Source: JAWKOK01 sp963698255 (GTDB taxonomy: Bacteria > Chloroflexota > Anaerolineae > Caldilineales > Caldilineaceae). Taken from it: 64,000 bases of DNA. This document shows, in pieces, positions 51,419-60,157 of this stretch. The notes under the pieces were generated by a model. It had not been told where the DNA came from and did not search any database. It was given only the letters and a program-made list of their open reading frames with translations. The stretch is from positions 744,001 through 808,000 of the forward strand of contig CAVOQD010000024.1 in NCBI GenBank assembly GCA_963698255.1, given 5' to 3'. The position numbers and the translations under genes are program-made. Position 1 is the stretch's first letter; each line of letters opens with the position of its first letter.

Positions 51419-53972
51419 ATGAAACTCATCGGCAAAGTATCAGTCTTTCCCAAGCTGCCGGCACGAGTCAGCCGCCTGCACGAACTGGCCTACAATCTCT
51501 GGTGGAGCTGGGAAACCGAAGCGCAGGCGCTCTACGCGTCGATCGACGCCGGTCTCTGGGACGAGACCAACCACAATCCGGTCAAGTTTCTGCGTAGCGT
51601 AAACCAGGAGAAACTGGATGCTGCAGCGACCGACGATGCATTCTTGGCGGCATATGAATCGGTGATGGCCGCCTTTGACGCCTACATGTCTCCGGATGCC
51701 GACACCTGGTTCAAACGCGATCACTCGGCCAAAAAGGATCAGGTCATCGCCTATTTCAGTGCCGAATTCGGCCTGCACGAGGCATTGCCCATCTACTCGG
51801 GCGGTCTGGGCGTCCTCAGCGGCGATCACTGCAAGGCCGCCAGCGATCTGGATCTGCCCTTCATCGGCGTCGGCTTCCTCTATCCGCAGGGCTATTTCAT
51901 CCAGCGCATCGATGCGGATGGCATGCAGCAGGCCATCTACGAAAAGGTTGATTTCGCCGAAGTGCCGGCCACGCCTGCCCTGGGGCCGGACGGCAAGGAA
52001 GTGCTCATCAACGTCGATCTGCCCGGCCGCACCGTCTATGCCAAGATCTGGAAGATCCAGGTCGGACGCATCCCAATCTACTTGATGGACACCGACGTTG
52101 AGCGCAATGCACCGCAGGACCGCGAACTGAGCGCTCGACTCTACGGCGGTGACCGCGAGATGCGCATCAGCCAGGAGATCGTGCTGGGCATCGGCGGCGT
52201 GCGTGCCGTGCGAGCGTTGGGCTACAGCCCGGCCGTCTGGCATATGAACGAAGGCCACAGCGCGTTTCTGGGCCTTGAACGGGTGCGTGAAAAGGTGCAG
52301 GGCGATGGCCTCAGCTTCGACGAAGCAGTCGAAGCCGTGCGCTCAAACAGCGTCTTCACGACCCACACGCCCGTGCCGGCCGGCAACGACACCTTCGGCT
52401 TCGAGATGGTCGAGAAATTCTTCTGGCAGTATTGGGGCCAGTTGGGCATCAACCGAGACCGGTTCATCAATTTCGCCCGCCAGGAACTGGACTGGGGACC
52501 GCAGTACAGCATGACCGTACTGGCCATCAAGCTGAGCGCCTACCACAACGGCGTCAGCGAGCTGCACGGCCACGTCAGCCGCGCCATGTGGGAGTTCCTC
52601 TGGCCGGACACCCCGGTGGAGCAAGTGCCCATCGGCCATGTCACCAACGGCGTCCACACCAAGACGTGGATGGTCCAGGAGATCAAAGATCTCTACAACA
52701 GATATCTTGATGCAAACTGGCGCAACGAGGTCGACGATCCCAAGATTTGGGCCAAAGTCTACGAGATTCCCGACGACGAGATGTGGTCCGCACACGTGAC
52801 TCGCAAGCACAAGCTGGTCGACTTTGTCCGCGACCGGGTACGGAGGCAATATCTGCGCCACGGCGAAGGCCCGCAGCGCGTCAACGCGGTCGACACGCTG
52901 CTCGATCCGAACGCCTTGACCATCGGCTTCGCCCGTCGCTTCGCCACCTACAAACGCGCCACCCTGATCTTCCGAGACGAGGAGCGCCTGCTGCGCTTGC
53001 TCAACGACCCGGAGCGTCCGCTGCAGTTCGTCTTCAGCGGCAAGGCCCACCCGGCCGACGAACCGGGCAAGGCGCTGATCCAGCGCATCTACCACCTGAG
53101 CCAGACGCCCGAGTTCGAAGGCAAGATCGTCTTCGTCGAAAACTATGACATGAACATCGCCCGCCATCTGATTTCGGGCGTCGATGTTTGGCTCAACAAC
53201 CCGCGCCGCCCTCACGAAGCCAGCGGCACCAGCGGCGAAAAAGCGGCGGCCAGCGGCGTGCCCAACCTCAGCGTGCTGGACGGTTGGTGGGTCGAGGGCT
53301 ACAACGGCGAGAACGGCTGGGCCATCGGCGAGGAGCGTGAGTACAAGGACGAAGAGACGCAGGACGAGGCCGATGCGCTCAGCCTCTACCAGATTCTGGA
53401 ATATGAGATCATCCCGACCTACTACGACCGTGGAGCGGACGGCATCCCACACCGGTGGGTCCAGATCATGAAGAATTCCATCGCCTCCTGTGCGCCTGAG
53501 TTCAGCATGAGCCGCATGGTCAAGGATTATGTGAACCAGTACTACCTGCCGGCGGCAGCCACAGGCGACCGTTATCAGGGTGAAGATTATGCCGTCGCCA
53601 AGAAGATGTCGGCCTGGAAAGATCAGATCCGCCGCCGCTGGATCAACGTCGGCATTGAAGCAACCGGCAACACCGAGATGCAGATCGCGGTCGGCCAATC
53701 GCTGGAACTGAATGCGCAAGGTCTGGCTCAGCGGCATGCCCGAAGACGAAGTTGCGGTCGAGATCGTCTCCGGGCTGCTGGACGATGCCGGCGCCATGAT
53801 CGACCCCGCTGTTTCAGCCATGGCGGAGGCGGGCCAGCAGGACGCCGCCGTCCTCTATCATGGCGCCCTTAGCCCCGAAAACAGCGGCCAGATTGCCGTC
53901 GGCATCCGCGTCCGTCCGACGCACAAAGACTTGATCGATCCGTATGAGCTTGGGTTGAGTAAGTGGGCGTGA
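51419..53972 (+). CDS. glgP: Alpha-glucan (glycogen/maltodextrin) phosphorylase (one frame break)
   Basis: GlgP releases glucose-1-phosphate from alpha-1,4-glucans using PLP. Reconstructed length is about 850 residues. 'RLHELAYNLWWSWETEAQALYASID' is the DUF3417 head of this bacterial/archaeal subtype. 'VIAYFSAEFGLHEALPIYSGGLGVLSGDHCKAASDL', 'VWHMNEGHSAFLGLERV', 'VTNGVHTKTW' and 'TIGFARRFATYKRATLIF' follow. The PLP site is 'EASGTSGEKAAASGVPNLSVLDGWW', with Glu where most homologues have Met before the Lys. Near 53,715 the frame slips +1; removing one G gives 'NAQVWLSGMPEDEVAVEIV' and a normal end. It follows pgl by 15 bases, linking glycogen breakdown with the pentose-phosphate entry. Confidence 0.92.
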
Positions 53973-53989
53973 AGTGTGTAGGGCAGTGG

Positions 53990-54070
53990 GGTGGTAGGGA
54001 TGTAGGGGTTTGTGACGTCAAGGCCCAACTTCGTCAACCCCACTCCCTACCGCCCCACATCCCTACCACC
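53990..54070. repeat. GTAGGG/GTGGGG hairpin after glgP
   Basis: GGTGGTAGGGATG (53990-54002) pairs with CATCCCTACCACC (54058-54070); adjoining GGGG/CCCC runs extend the stem after a bulge. It begins about 18 bases after the glgP stop, and may end that operon. Confidence 0.75.
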
Positions 54071-54099
54071 CTACCGCCACATGTAGAAAAGGAAGACCA

Positions 54100-54428
54100 A
54101 TGGCCTACGACGAAGGATTGGCCGAGCGCATTCGTGATGTACTGGGTGAAGTGCCGGTTTGGGACGAGAAGAAGATGTTCGGCGGGCTGGGGTTTATGAT
54201 TGGCGGCACATGGTCTGCGGGGTCAGCGGTGACGGCCTCATGGCCCGCGTGGGTCCGGACGCCTACGAGGAAGCCCTAAGCCGACCGGATGTGGCTATTT
54301 TCGGTTCAGCGGATCGGCCCATGCGCGGCTGGGTGTTGGTCCAAGCGCCGGGCATTGAGAGCGATGACGATCTGGCGTACTGGGTTGAACGCGGCATTGC
54401 CTTCGCATCCACATTGCCGCCGAAATAG
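54100..54428 (+). CDS. TfoX N-terminal-domain-like small protein (one frame break)
   Basis: Reconstructed length is about 109 residues. The start 'MAYDEGLAERIRDVLG' and 'EKKMFGGLGFMIGG' is the TfoX-N signature. After a -1 move near 54,207 it continues 'HMVCGVSGDGLMARVGPDAYEEAL', 'RPMRGWVLVQAPGI' and 'DDLAYWVERGIAFASTLPPK', the complete domain. Neither half alone exceeds 90 residues. ATG 54100 has GGAAG about 6 bases ahead. Stand-alone TfoX-N proteins are common and of unknown function; a role in competence, as for Haemophilus TfoX, is not implied. It is convergent with the K+ channel gene. Confidence 0.8.
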
Positions 54429-54460
54429 CCGGCGGCCGTTGCAGAGCGATTCGCGTGCGC

Positions 54461-55388
54461 TCACCGATCACTCACCGTATTCAACTGGGCTTCTAACTTC
54501 GCCAACCTTGCTCGCAACTCCTCGAACGACTTCTGCTGCGCAGCTTCTTGCTGGTCCAGATATTGCCGGACAGCCTCAAAGTCAATCGCGTCAACCGAGC
54601 CACCGTCTTCCGGAACAGTGTCGGCTAAGCCAGTGTCGGCTGGGCCGGTATCGGACAGGAGACTGGCAGTTAGGATATCACTGGCGACGAGTCTCAATCT
54701 CAGTATCTTCCTCGTCCGTCTGCATGAAGCTCTGGGCCAAAAAGCTGGTCAAGACCGAAAACAGGCTGAAGCCGACCACGATGGCGAAAACCGCCACAAT
54801 GCGCCCGGCCATCGTAACGGGGTACATATCACCGTAGCCCACAGTGGCCATTGTCACCAGTGACCACCAGAGAGCATCGCCCGCAGTGACGATAAGCGCA
54901 TCATGAGCCGGCTCCTCGACTTTGACGATCAGTATGCTGCTTACCTCCAATACAGCGATTGCCGCCAGAAAGATGCCCAGAAGCGTACTCTGAGCCCGTT
55001 TTTGTATAACGACTCGCCCCATGTCCTCAAAATCGGCGCTACGTAATCTCCTTACCGCAAGCCAATACCATGCCAACCCGAATAGCGCAGCAAATGGAAT
55101 CGGCAGGCTGCCGATCAGAAACATATAACCGTGATAGTTGAAGAAAAAGCGCCGACGGTCCGGCGAGCGAAGGAGTCGATAGATGAAATCGGCAACCAGG
55201 TAGCTTGAAATGCCGAAGCTGACAAATCTCGTGATTCCCTGCACTTGGGGATCATTTGCCAAAACGATCACGATCGAATTTACGACTTGGATGAACAACA
55301 AGGCCGCTACGAAGAACTCGTAGTTGGCGCGGACGACTACCGACTGTTCGGTTGAGGTCTCTAAACTGTTCGGCATACCATGGCTCAC
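54461..55388 (-). CDS. Voltage-gated-type potassium channel (one frame break)
   Basis: Reconstructed length is about 308 residues. The membrane part has several helices ('FFVAALLFIQVVNSIVIVL', 'GISSYLVADFIYRLL', 'YMFLIGSLPIPFAALFGLAWYW', 'LGIFLAAIAVLEVSSILIV'), a pore helix and the selectivity filter 'TMATVGYGDMYPVT', then the inner helix 'IVAVFAIVVGFSLFSVLTSF'. After a +1 move near 54,690 a C-terminal tail follows, ending in a coiled coil ('YLDQQEAAQQKSFEELRARLAKLEAQLN') that probably tetramerises the channel. Few arginines lie in the S4 position, so voltage sensing is doubtful. It is transcribed away from the lipoprotein gene 23 bases upstream and convergent with the TfoX-like gene. Confidence 0.85.
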
Positions 55389-55411
55389 GACTGATTCTGC
55401 TAGAATTTCGC

Positions 55412-55756
55412 CTAATCGCCCGACGCGTCCAAGGGCGATTCAGGTTGATTCAACGGTGAGGCAGGTTGGTCCAAAGGCGATTCGGGTTGGCCAAGCGGCG
55501 AGTCGGACTGGCCCGCTTCAGAGGCTTCGGTCGGTTCCGGCGTAGCAGTCGGCTGCGGGGCCTCAGTAGCAGTCGGAGGCGGCTCGGTTGCGGTCGGCTC
55601 CTCGGCCTGAACAGCAACCGGTTCAGTCGCTGCCGCCTCCGGGTCATTGTTTCTGCCACCACATGCAGTCAACAGCAATACAGCGACAAGCAACAGGAGA
55701 ACAATTTGGACGTCACGCTTTGTGATTCGTAGAGATGTGATTCGTAAAGATATCAT
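55412..55756 (-). CDS. Low-complexity lipoprotein
   Basis: This 114-residue protein has a signal peptide ending in a lipobox ('LLLTACGG', Cys at about residue 32). The mature part is entirely low complexity: a 'TATEPPPTATEAPQPTATPEPTE' linker, then about four copies of 'QPESPLD/N'. No folded domain is apparent; it may be a membrane-attached spacer or a truncated remnant of a larger lipoprotein. The true start may be a later Met or a GTG. It lies 23 bases upstream of the K+ channel on the same strand, so co-expression is likely. Confidence 0.55.
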   Translation of the reverse strand: MISLRITSLRITKRDVQIVLLLLVAVLLLTACGGRNNDPEAAATEPVAVQAEEPTATEPPPTATEAPQPTATPEPTEASEAGQSDSPLGQPESPLDQPASPLNQPESPLDASGD

Positions 55757-55896
55757 TCTATAGTTCCTTCAAAATGTTGGTTGACACAAGATCCATCATG
55801 GTATGATACACAGAAAGCCTGATACCAAGAAATTGCCTGGAGCGACCGGACAGATCAGCACTTGGGCGAGCCTTGGCAAAGCGGAAAGGATACGGC

Positions 55897-57099
55897 ATGA
55901 CACAGAGCGCATTAGAGGGAATCACAATCCTCGATCTTTCGCGCGTGCTGGCAGGCCCCTACGCCACAATGACCCTGGGCGATCTGGGCGCCCGCGTGAT
56001 CAAAGTCGAGCAGCCAGGGCGCGGCGATGACACACGCCACTGGGGACCACCCTTTGCCCCGAATGGCGAAAGCGCGTATTTCTTCTCTGCCAATCGGAAC
56101 AAGGAGAGCGTCACGGTCAATTTGAAGCACGAGGCCGGCCGGGCATTGATCCGAGATCTGGCTGCGCGCTGCGATGTGCTGGTGGAGAACTTCAAGGTTG
56201 GAACCATGGATCGTTTAGGTTTGGGCTATTCTTCGCTATGCGAAATCAACCCTGGTCTGATCTTCTGCTCCATCACCGGCTACGGCCAGACCGGTCCCTA
56301 TCGAAACCGGCCGGGATATGACACGGCCATTCAAGCCCAGGGCGGCATCATGAGCATCACCGGTCCTGAGGGCGACGATGGAACGCCCTATAAGGTGGGA
56401 GTCGCCGTCGTCGACATTACAGCGGGCCTGCATGCGGCAATTGCGATTCTGGCGGCGCTGCATCACCGCTCCAACACAGGACGTGGACAGGCCATCGACA
56501 TCGCCCTCTTCGACACACAACTGAGTTGGCTGGCCAATGTCGCCACCGCCTATCTGACCTCAGGCGAAACCCCGCAGCGCTACGGCAACGGACACGCATC
56601 GATTGTACCCTACCAGATTTTTTCGACGGCCGATGGCTGGCTGATGCTGGCGGTCGGAAACGATGGCCAGTTCAGCAACCTCTGCACCCAGATTGGCCAA
56701 AGCGATTGGGCGTCAGATCTGAGCTTTTCCACCAATCCACGGCGCGTGGCAAACCGCCACCTGCTCATCCCGCTGCTTGAATCCGTGTTCGCAGCGCGCA
56801 CGACCGCCGAGTGGCTGGAACGCCTGCCGGCAGCAGGCGTTCCTTGCAGCCGAGTCAACGACATACCAACAGCGCTCTCCGATCCGCAGACTGCTGCACG
56901 CAAGATGGTGCAGACCGTTGTCCATCCAAACACAGGGCCAATTTCGCTACTCGGCCCTGTCCCCAAGATGAGCGACACGCCGGCCGTTATCAACGCACCG
57001 CCGCCGACGTTGGGCGAACATACCGATTCGGTTCTCGAGGAATTCCTTGGCTATGACATTGAGCGCATCGGACAACTTCGTTGCAAGAACGCAATATAG
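55897..57099 (+). CDS. CaiB/BaiF (class III) CoA-transferase
   Basis: This 400-residue family III CoA-transferase moves CoA between carboxylic acids by an anhydride/thioester mechanism. Seen are 'LEGITILDLSRVLAGPYATMTLGDLGARVIKVEQPGRGDDTR', 'FFSANRNKESVTVNLKHEAGRALI', 'DVLVENFKVGTMDRLGLGY' and the catalytic Asp142 in 'NRPGYDTAIQAQGG'. 'GLHAAIAILAALHHR' and 'GRGQAIDIALFDT' follow. ATG 55897 is preferred (AAAGGA about 11 bases ahead) over an upstream in-frame ATG. The acid substrate cannot be read from the sequence. It is divergent from the lipoprotein gene and has no metabolic partner gene nearby. The frame is intact. Confidence 0.9.
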   Translation: MTQSALEGITILDLSRVLAGPYATMTLGDLGARVIKVEQPGRGDDTRHWGPPFAPNGESAYFFSANRNKESVTVNLKHEAGRALIRDLAARCDVLVENFKVGTMDRLGLGYSSLCEINPGLIFCSITGYGQTGPYRNRPGYDTAIQAQGGIMSITGPEGDDGTPYKVGVAVVDITAGLHAAIAILAALHHRSNTGRGQAIDIALFDTQLSWLANVATAYLTSGETPQRYGNGHASIVPYQIFSTADGWLMLAVGNDGQFSNLCTQIGQSDWASDLSFSTNPRRVANRHLLIPLLESVFAARTTAEWLERLPAAGVPCSRVNDIPTALSDPQTAARKMVQTVVHPNTGPISLLGPVPKMSDTPAVINAPPPTLGEHTDSVLEEFLGYDIERIGQLRCKNAI

Positions 57100-57123
57100 G
57101 ATTGAAAAAGTATGGACAAATAC

Positions 57124-57153
57124 TTGACAATCCTCTTTTTTGCATGCTATACT
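57124..57153 (+). promoter_or_regulatory. Strong sigma-70-type promoter of the CarH-like regulator gene
   Basis: TTGACA (57124-57129), an 18-base spacer and TATACT (57148-57153). It is the best promoter match in the window and implies an untranslated leader of about 235 bases before ATG 57398. Confidence 0.7.
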
Positions 57154-57225
57154 CTTATCCAGTCACGAAATACCGGCAGCCAACTTTGATCGGATCAGAC
57201 TCATCCGTTGTCAATTGATGGTGAT

Positions 57226-57266
57226 TAGCCGTTTCATTGAACGAAACTCTTTGAATGAAACGGCTA
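57226..57266 (+). promoter_or_regulatory. Leader hairpin of the CarH-like regulator gene
   Basis: TAGCCGTTTCATT (57226-57238) pairs perfectly with AATGAAACGGCTA (57254-57266). It would lie in the leader RNA about 70 bases after the promoter, or act as a DNA operator. No cobalamin riboswitch consensus is recognised in the leader. Confidence 0.5.
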
Positions 57267-57397
57267 GTACAACGTCAACGGTTCCAAAGCGGCCTGTGAT
57301 CTCATATTCGGTTTCTGGTGACCAGCGCTCATGTTCAGACGTACAAGAGCGGTTGATGAAAACCCATAGAGAAACTAGTTCGTGAGGTTGGTAGCCA

Positions 57398-58816
57398 ATG
57401 TATAGTGCGGATAAGACGCCGATTTACAATCTTAAAGCAGTCGTTCAGCAGACCGCCCTCAAGCCCGATACGTTGCGAGCGTGGGAGCGGCGCTACGGTC
57501 TGCCCAACCCCGAACGAACAGATAGCGGGCATCGCCTCTACTCTCAGTATGACGTAGAAGTCATTCGCTGGCTACTGGAACGCCAAAGCGAAGGCATGAG
57601 TATTGGACGCGCAGTCGATCTGTGGCGACAGCTAGAGTCCAACAACAGCGACCCATTGGAGACGCAGACCCTCGGCGAAAGCCCCTCGATCCCTGCCGGC
57701 GAAATTGAAAAGAGTGTCGGTGCAGGGGTCTCTGACCATATTGCCACAATTCGGCGGCAATGGATCGCTGCTTGCCTCCAATTCGACGAGCGTTTAGCCG
57801 ATGATGTGCTTTCCCAAGCGTTTTCCCTCTTTCCCATAGAGACCGTCTGCCTCTCGGTCCTTCAGGCCGGATTGGCGGAAATTGGGAGCGGATGGCATCA
57901 GGGGAAAGTGACTGTACAACAGGAGCACTTCGCCTCCGAGTTGGCCATGCGTCGCCTTGAGGCCATTCTGTCGTCCATGCCCGTTCCACATCACCGAGGT
58001 CGCATACTCATTGGATGCCCCGCCGGTGAGGAGCACACATTTCCACCGCTGTTGCTGTCCGTTTTGCTGCGTCGCCACGGCTTTGATGTTGTCTATCTTG
58101 GGGCCAATGTACCGTTGCGCAGCATGGAAGTCACCATCGGCGCCACGCGACCCAAACTCGTGATCATGACATCCCAGCAACTGCACACGGCTGCAAGCCT
58201 GCTGGAAATGGCGGAATTGCTTCAAGAGAGAGGAATACCTTTTGCCTTCGGCGGCCTAATTTTCCGCACAATACCCGGACTGTCCAATGTAATTCCAGGG
58301 CAGTATCTCGGCAACAGTATTGATGACAGTCTCCAGATAGTTGCGCAGATGATGGAGCAGCCCGTGCTCAAGAGTCCGGAAGCTGCGATAGCCAGGGAAT
58401 TCCTTGTGGCGCGTGACCATTTTCGGCAACATCAATCCGAAATCGAGGCCGACATCTGGTCTCAGCTTGCCGACACAAAGATTCCCGCTCGCCAAATTGA
58501 CATGGCCAATGCGTTTATGGGCAAGAACATTCGAGCAGCGCTTTCATTGGGCAATTTGGACTATTTCGGTCCTGACCTCGTCTGGATCGAAGAATTGCTC
58601 GTCAACTACTACGAGATGCCGGCCGTGATGGTCAATCGTTATCTTCAGGAATATCATGAAGCAGCAATGAATCGATTGGACGACCGCGGCGCAATCATCA
58701 TTGATTGGTTCGAGGCTCTCCTAGGCATCAGCAAGGATCAGCCTTTACCGGACCTGACGCGATCCATGGCCGGTCGCCAATTTAATTCTGACGGCACTGC
58801 CGAAATCAAGCTGTAA
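57398..58816 (+). CDS. CarH/LitR-like B12-dependent photoreceptor regulator with C-terminal extension
   Basis: This 472-residue MerR-family regulator has a winged helix at residues about 8-78 ('LKAVVQQTALKPDTLRAWERRYGLPNPERTDSGHRLYSQYD'), a four-helix cap at about 110-195 and a cobalamin-binding Rossmann domain at about 202-325 ('ILIGCPAGEEHTFPP', 'HGFDVVYLGANVP'). Residues used by Thermus CarH to sense light on adenosylcobalamin are present with identical spacing: Trp166-His167 and Glu176-His177 (CarH W131/H132 and E141/H142), with His213 as the base-off ligand. Residues about 326-472 form a helical extension that Thermus CarH lacks. In the dark, CarH binds DNA as a tetramer and represses; light releases it. 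A strong promoter lies upstream. The frame is intact. Confidence 0.85.
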   Translation: MYSADKTPIYNLKAVVQQTALKPDTLRAWERRYGLPNPERTDSGHRLYSQYDVEVIRWLLERQSEGMSIGRAVDLWRQLESNNSDPLETQTLGESPSIPAGEIEKSVGAGVSDHIATIRRQWIAACLQFDERLADDVLSQAFSLFPIETVCLSVLQAGLAEIGSGWHQGKVTVQQEHFASELAMRRLEAILSSMPVPHHRGRILIGCPAGEEHTFPPLLLSVLLRRHGFDVVYLGANVPLRSMEVTIGATRPKLVIMTSQQLHTAASLLEMAELLQERGIPFAFGGLIFRTIPGLSNVIPGQYLGNSIDDSLQIVAQMMEQPVLKSPEAAIAREFLVARDHFRQHQSEIEADIWSQLADTKIPARQIDMANAFMGKNIRAALSLGNLDYFGPDLVWIEELLVNYYEMPAVMVNRYLQEYHEAAMNRLDDRGAIIIDWFEALLGISKDQPLPDLTRSMAGRQFNSDGTAEIKL

Positions 58817-58877
58817 GCGCACTCAAATCCAGTGCTGCACGATTTTCATTCTGAGTGTGCCTCGCCGGTTTTGCAGC

Positions 58878-58920
58878 GCTCTAACTGGAATGAACGTGCT
58901 ACTGTCATTCCAGTTAGAGC
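58878..58920 (+). terminator. 16-bp-stem hairpin after the regulator
   Basis: GCTCTAACTGGAATGA (58878-58893) pairs exactly with TCATTCCAGTTAGAGC (58905-58920). It lies 62 bases after the regulator stop. There is no long T-run. Confidence 0.65.
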
Positions 58921-58945
58921 GGGCGTAAGGGAGCACATCGCACTG

Positions 58946-58972
58946 AGTAGTACACCAGCATGGTGAACTACT
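58946..58972. promoter_or_regulatory. 27-bp dyad, candidate operator upstream of the epimerase
   Basis: AGTAGTACACCA-GCA-TGGTGAACTACT: eleven of twelve base pairs are symmetric about 58959. It stands between the regulator terminator and the epimerase start (109 bases ahead of it), where a CarH-like tetramer could bind. No copy of it was seen in the regulator's own promoter region. Confidence 0.5.
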
Positions 58973-59080
58973 GAAATCAGCCAATCAGTCGGCTTTCAAC
59001 TGAGTTGCCGACACAAATGCGTTCTAGTAAAAAGACGTCCTAGAGTTGGACGAACAAGACCTAAAAGGAGTATCTTGACC

Positions 59081-60025
59081 ATGCGCATCATTATCACGGG
59101 AGGAACAGGGCTGATAGGCCGGCCGCTGTCAGAATCGCTTGTTGCACAGGGCCACGAGGTCACCGTGCTCACACGCGACCCTATTGAAGCCGATCCGATG
59201 CCCGACGGCGTTTTTCTACATCGATGGGACGGAAAGACAGCCGACGGATGGGGCCACCTCGCGGACGGGGCTGATGCAATCATCAACCTTGCGGGCGCCG
59301 GAATAGGCGACGGGCGATGGAGCAAAAAGCGCAAGGAAGCGATCCGCAACAGCCGCTTGCAGGCGGGCTTTGCCGTTCTTGAAGCCATCAAAATGGCGGC
59401 CATCAAACCAAAGGTGCTGATCCAAGCCTCGGCCATCGGCTACTACGGGAGCGTCGAAGACGGCACCATCATGGTTGAGCAGAATCCGCCTGGAAACGAC
59501 TTTGTGGCCAAAGTCTGTTTCGACTGGGAACTCTCAACAGCCCCGGCATCCGGCATGGGCGTCCGCCGCCCGATCATTCGAACCGGCGTCGTGCTCAGCA
59601 ACGATGGTGGCGCCTTTGCCCGCCTCAAGCTGCCATTCAAGTTCTTCGCGGGGGGGAAAGTGGGTGATGGAAGCCAATGGTTCTCCTGGATCCACATTGA
59701 GGACGAGATACGCGCCATCCAGTTCTTGCTGGAGAACGACGAAGCAGATGGTCCATTCAACCTGACAGCCCCCCACCCGGTCAACAATCAGGAGATGGCC
59801 AAGGCACTCGGCCAGGCCATGGGCCGGCCGTCAGCGATCCCAGCGCCGTCGTTTGCCATCAAATCGGTCTTTGGCGAGATGTCCTCCATCATTCTCAAGG
59901 GGCAGCGGGTGCTGCCCAAACATTTGGAGGATATGGGTTTCGAGTTTCAATATCCGTCTATCGAAGAAGCGTTTGCACAATTGGAAGGGAAGTCCGAACC
60001 GACGCCCGAACCAGTGCATGCCTGA
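59081..60025 (+). CDS. TIGR01777-type NAD-dependent epimerase (SDR39U1/YfcH-like)
   Basis: This 314-residue extended short-chain dehydrogenase has the glycine motif 'IIITGGTGLIGRPLSESLVAQGHEV' at the N-terminus. 'ADAIINLAGAGIGDGRWSKKRKEAIRNSR' and the active-site segment 'QASAIGYYGSVED' (Tyr, with the lysine spaced as in the family) follow, then 'GGAFARLKLPFKFFAGGKVGDGSQWFSWIHIEDE', which is diagnostic for TIGR01777, and the C-terminal 'VLPKHLEDMGFEFQYPSIEEAF' (DUF1731). The reaction is unknown. I choose ATG 59081 with AAAGGAG 10 bases ahead; TTG 59075 is possible. It lies directly after the CarH-like regulator and a candidate operator, so light control is plausible. Confidence 0.88.
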   Translation: MRIIITGGTGLIGRPLSESLVAQGHEVTVLTRDPIEADPMPDGVFLHRWDGKTADGWGHLADGADAIINLAGAGIGDGRWSKKRKEAIRNSRLQAGFAVLEAIKMAAIKPKVLIQASAIGYYGSVEDGTIMVEQNPPGNDFVAKVCFDWELSTAPASGMGVRRPIIRTGVVLSNDGGAFARLKLPFKFFAGGKVGDGSQWFSWIHIEDEIRAIQFLLENDEADGPFNLTAPHPVNNQEMAKALGQAMGRPSAIPAPSFAIKSVFGEMSSIILKGQRVLPKHLEDMGFEFQYPSIEEAFAQLEGKSEPTPEPVHA

Positions 60026-60035
60026 ACCAAAAACA

Positions 60036-60086
60036 ATCGCAAAAGAGGGGCGCTATCGGAAACCGATAGCGCCCCTCTTTTGCGAT
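60036..60086. terminator. 24-bp-stem perfect bidirectional terminator
   Basis: ATCGCAAAAGAGGGGCGCTA... (60036-60059) and its exact complement (60063-60086) enclose an AAA loop. Because the stem base carries AAAA/TTTT, it works as an intrinsic terminator in both directions, between the convergent epimerase and anti-sigma genes. Confidence 0.85.
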
Positions 60087-60157
60087 CCGGATATGTCTAG
60101 CCTCGTTCTACGGCCGTTGACCCGTACAGTTACAGCTTATCTCAGACTTACGTGCGA

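Noticed and set aside
52343..53821. 492-residue minus-strand ORF opposite glgP
   Set aside because: It is the antisense of intact phosphorylase motifs, with no start signal or family similarity.
57154..57397. Cobalamin riboswitch in the leader of the B12-binding regulator
   Set aside because: I could not find a B12-box-like segment or the expected multi-stem architecture; only one 13-bp hairpin is present.
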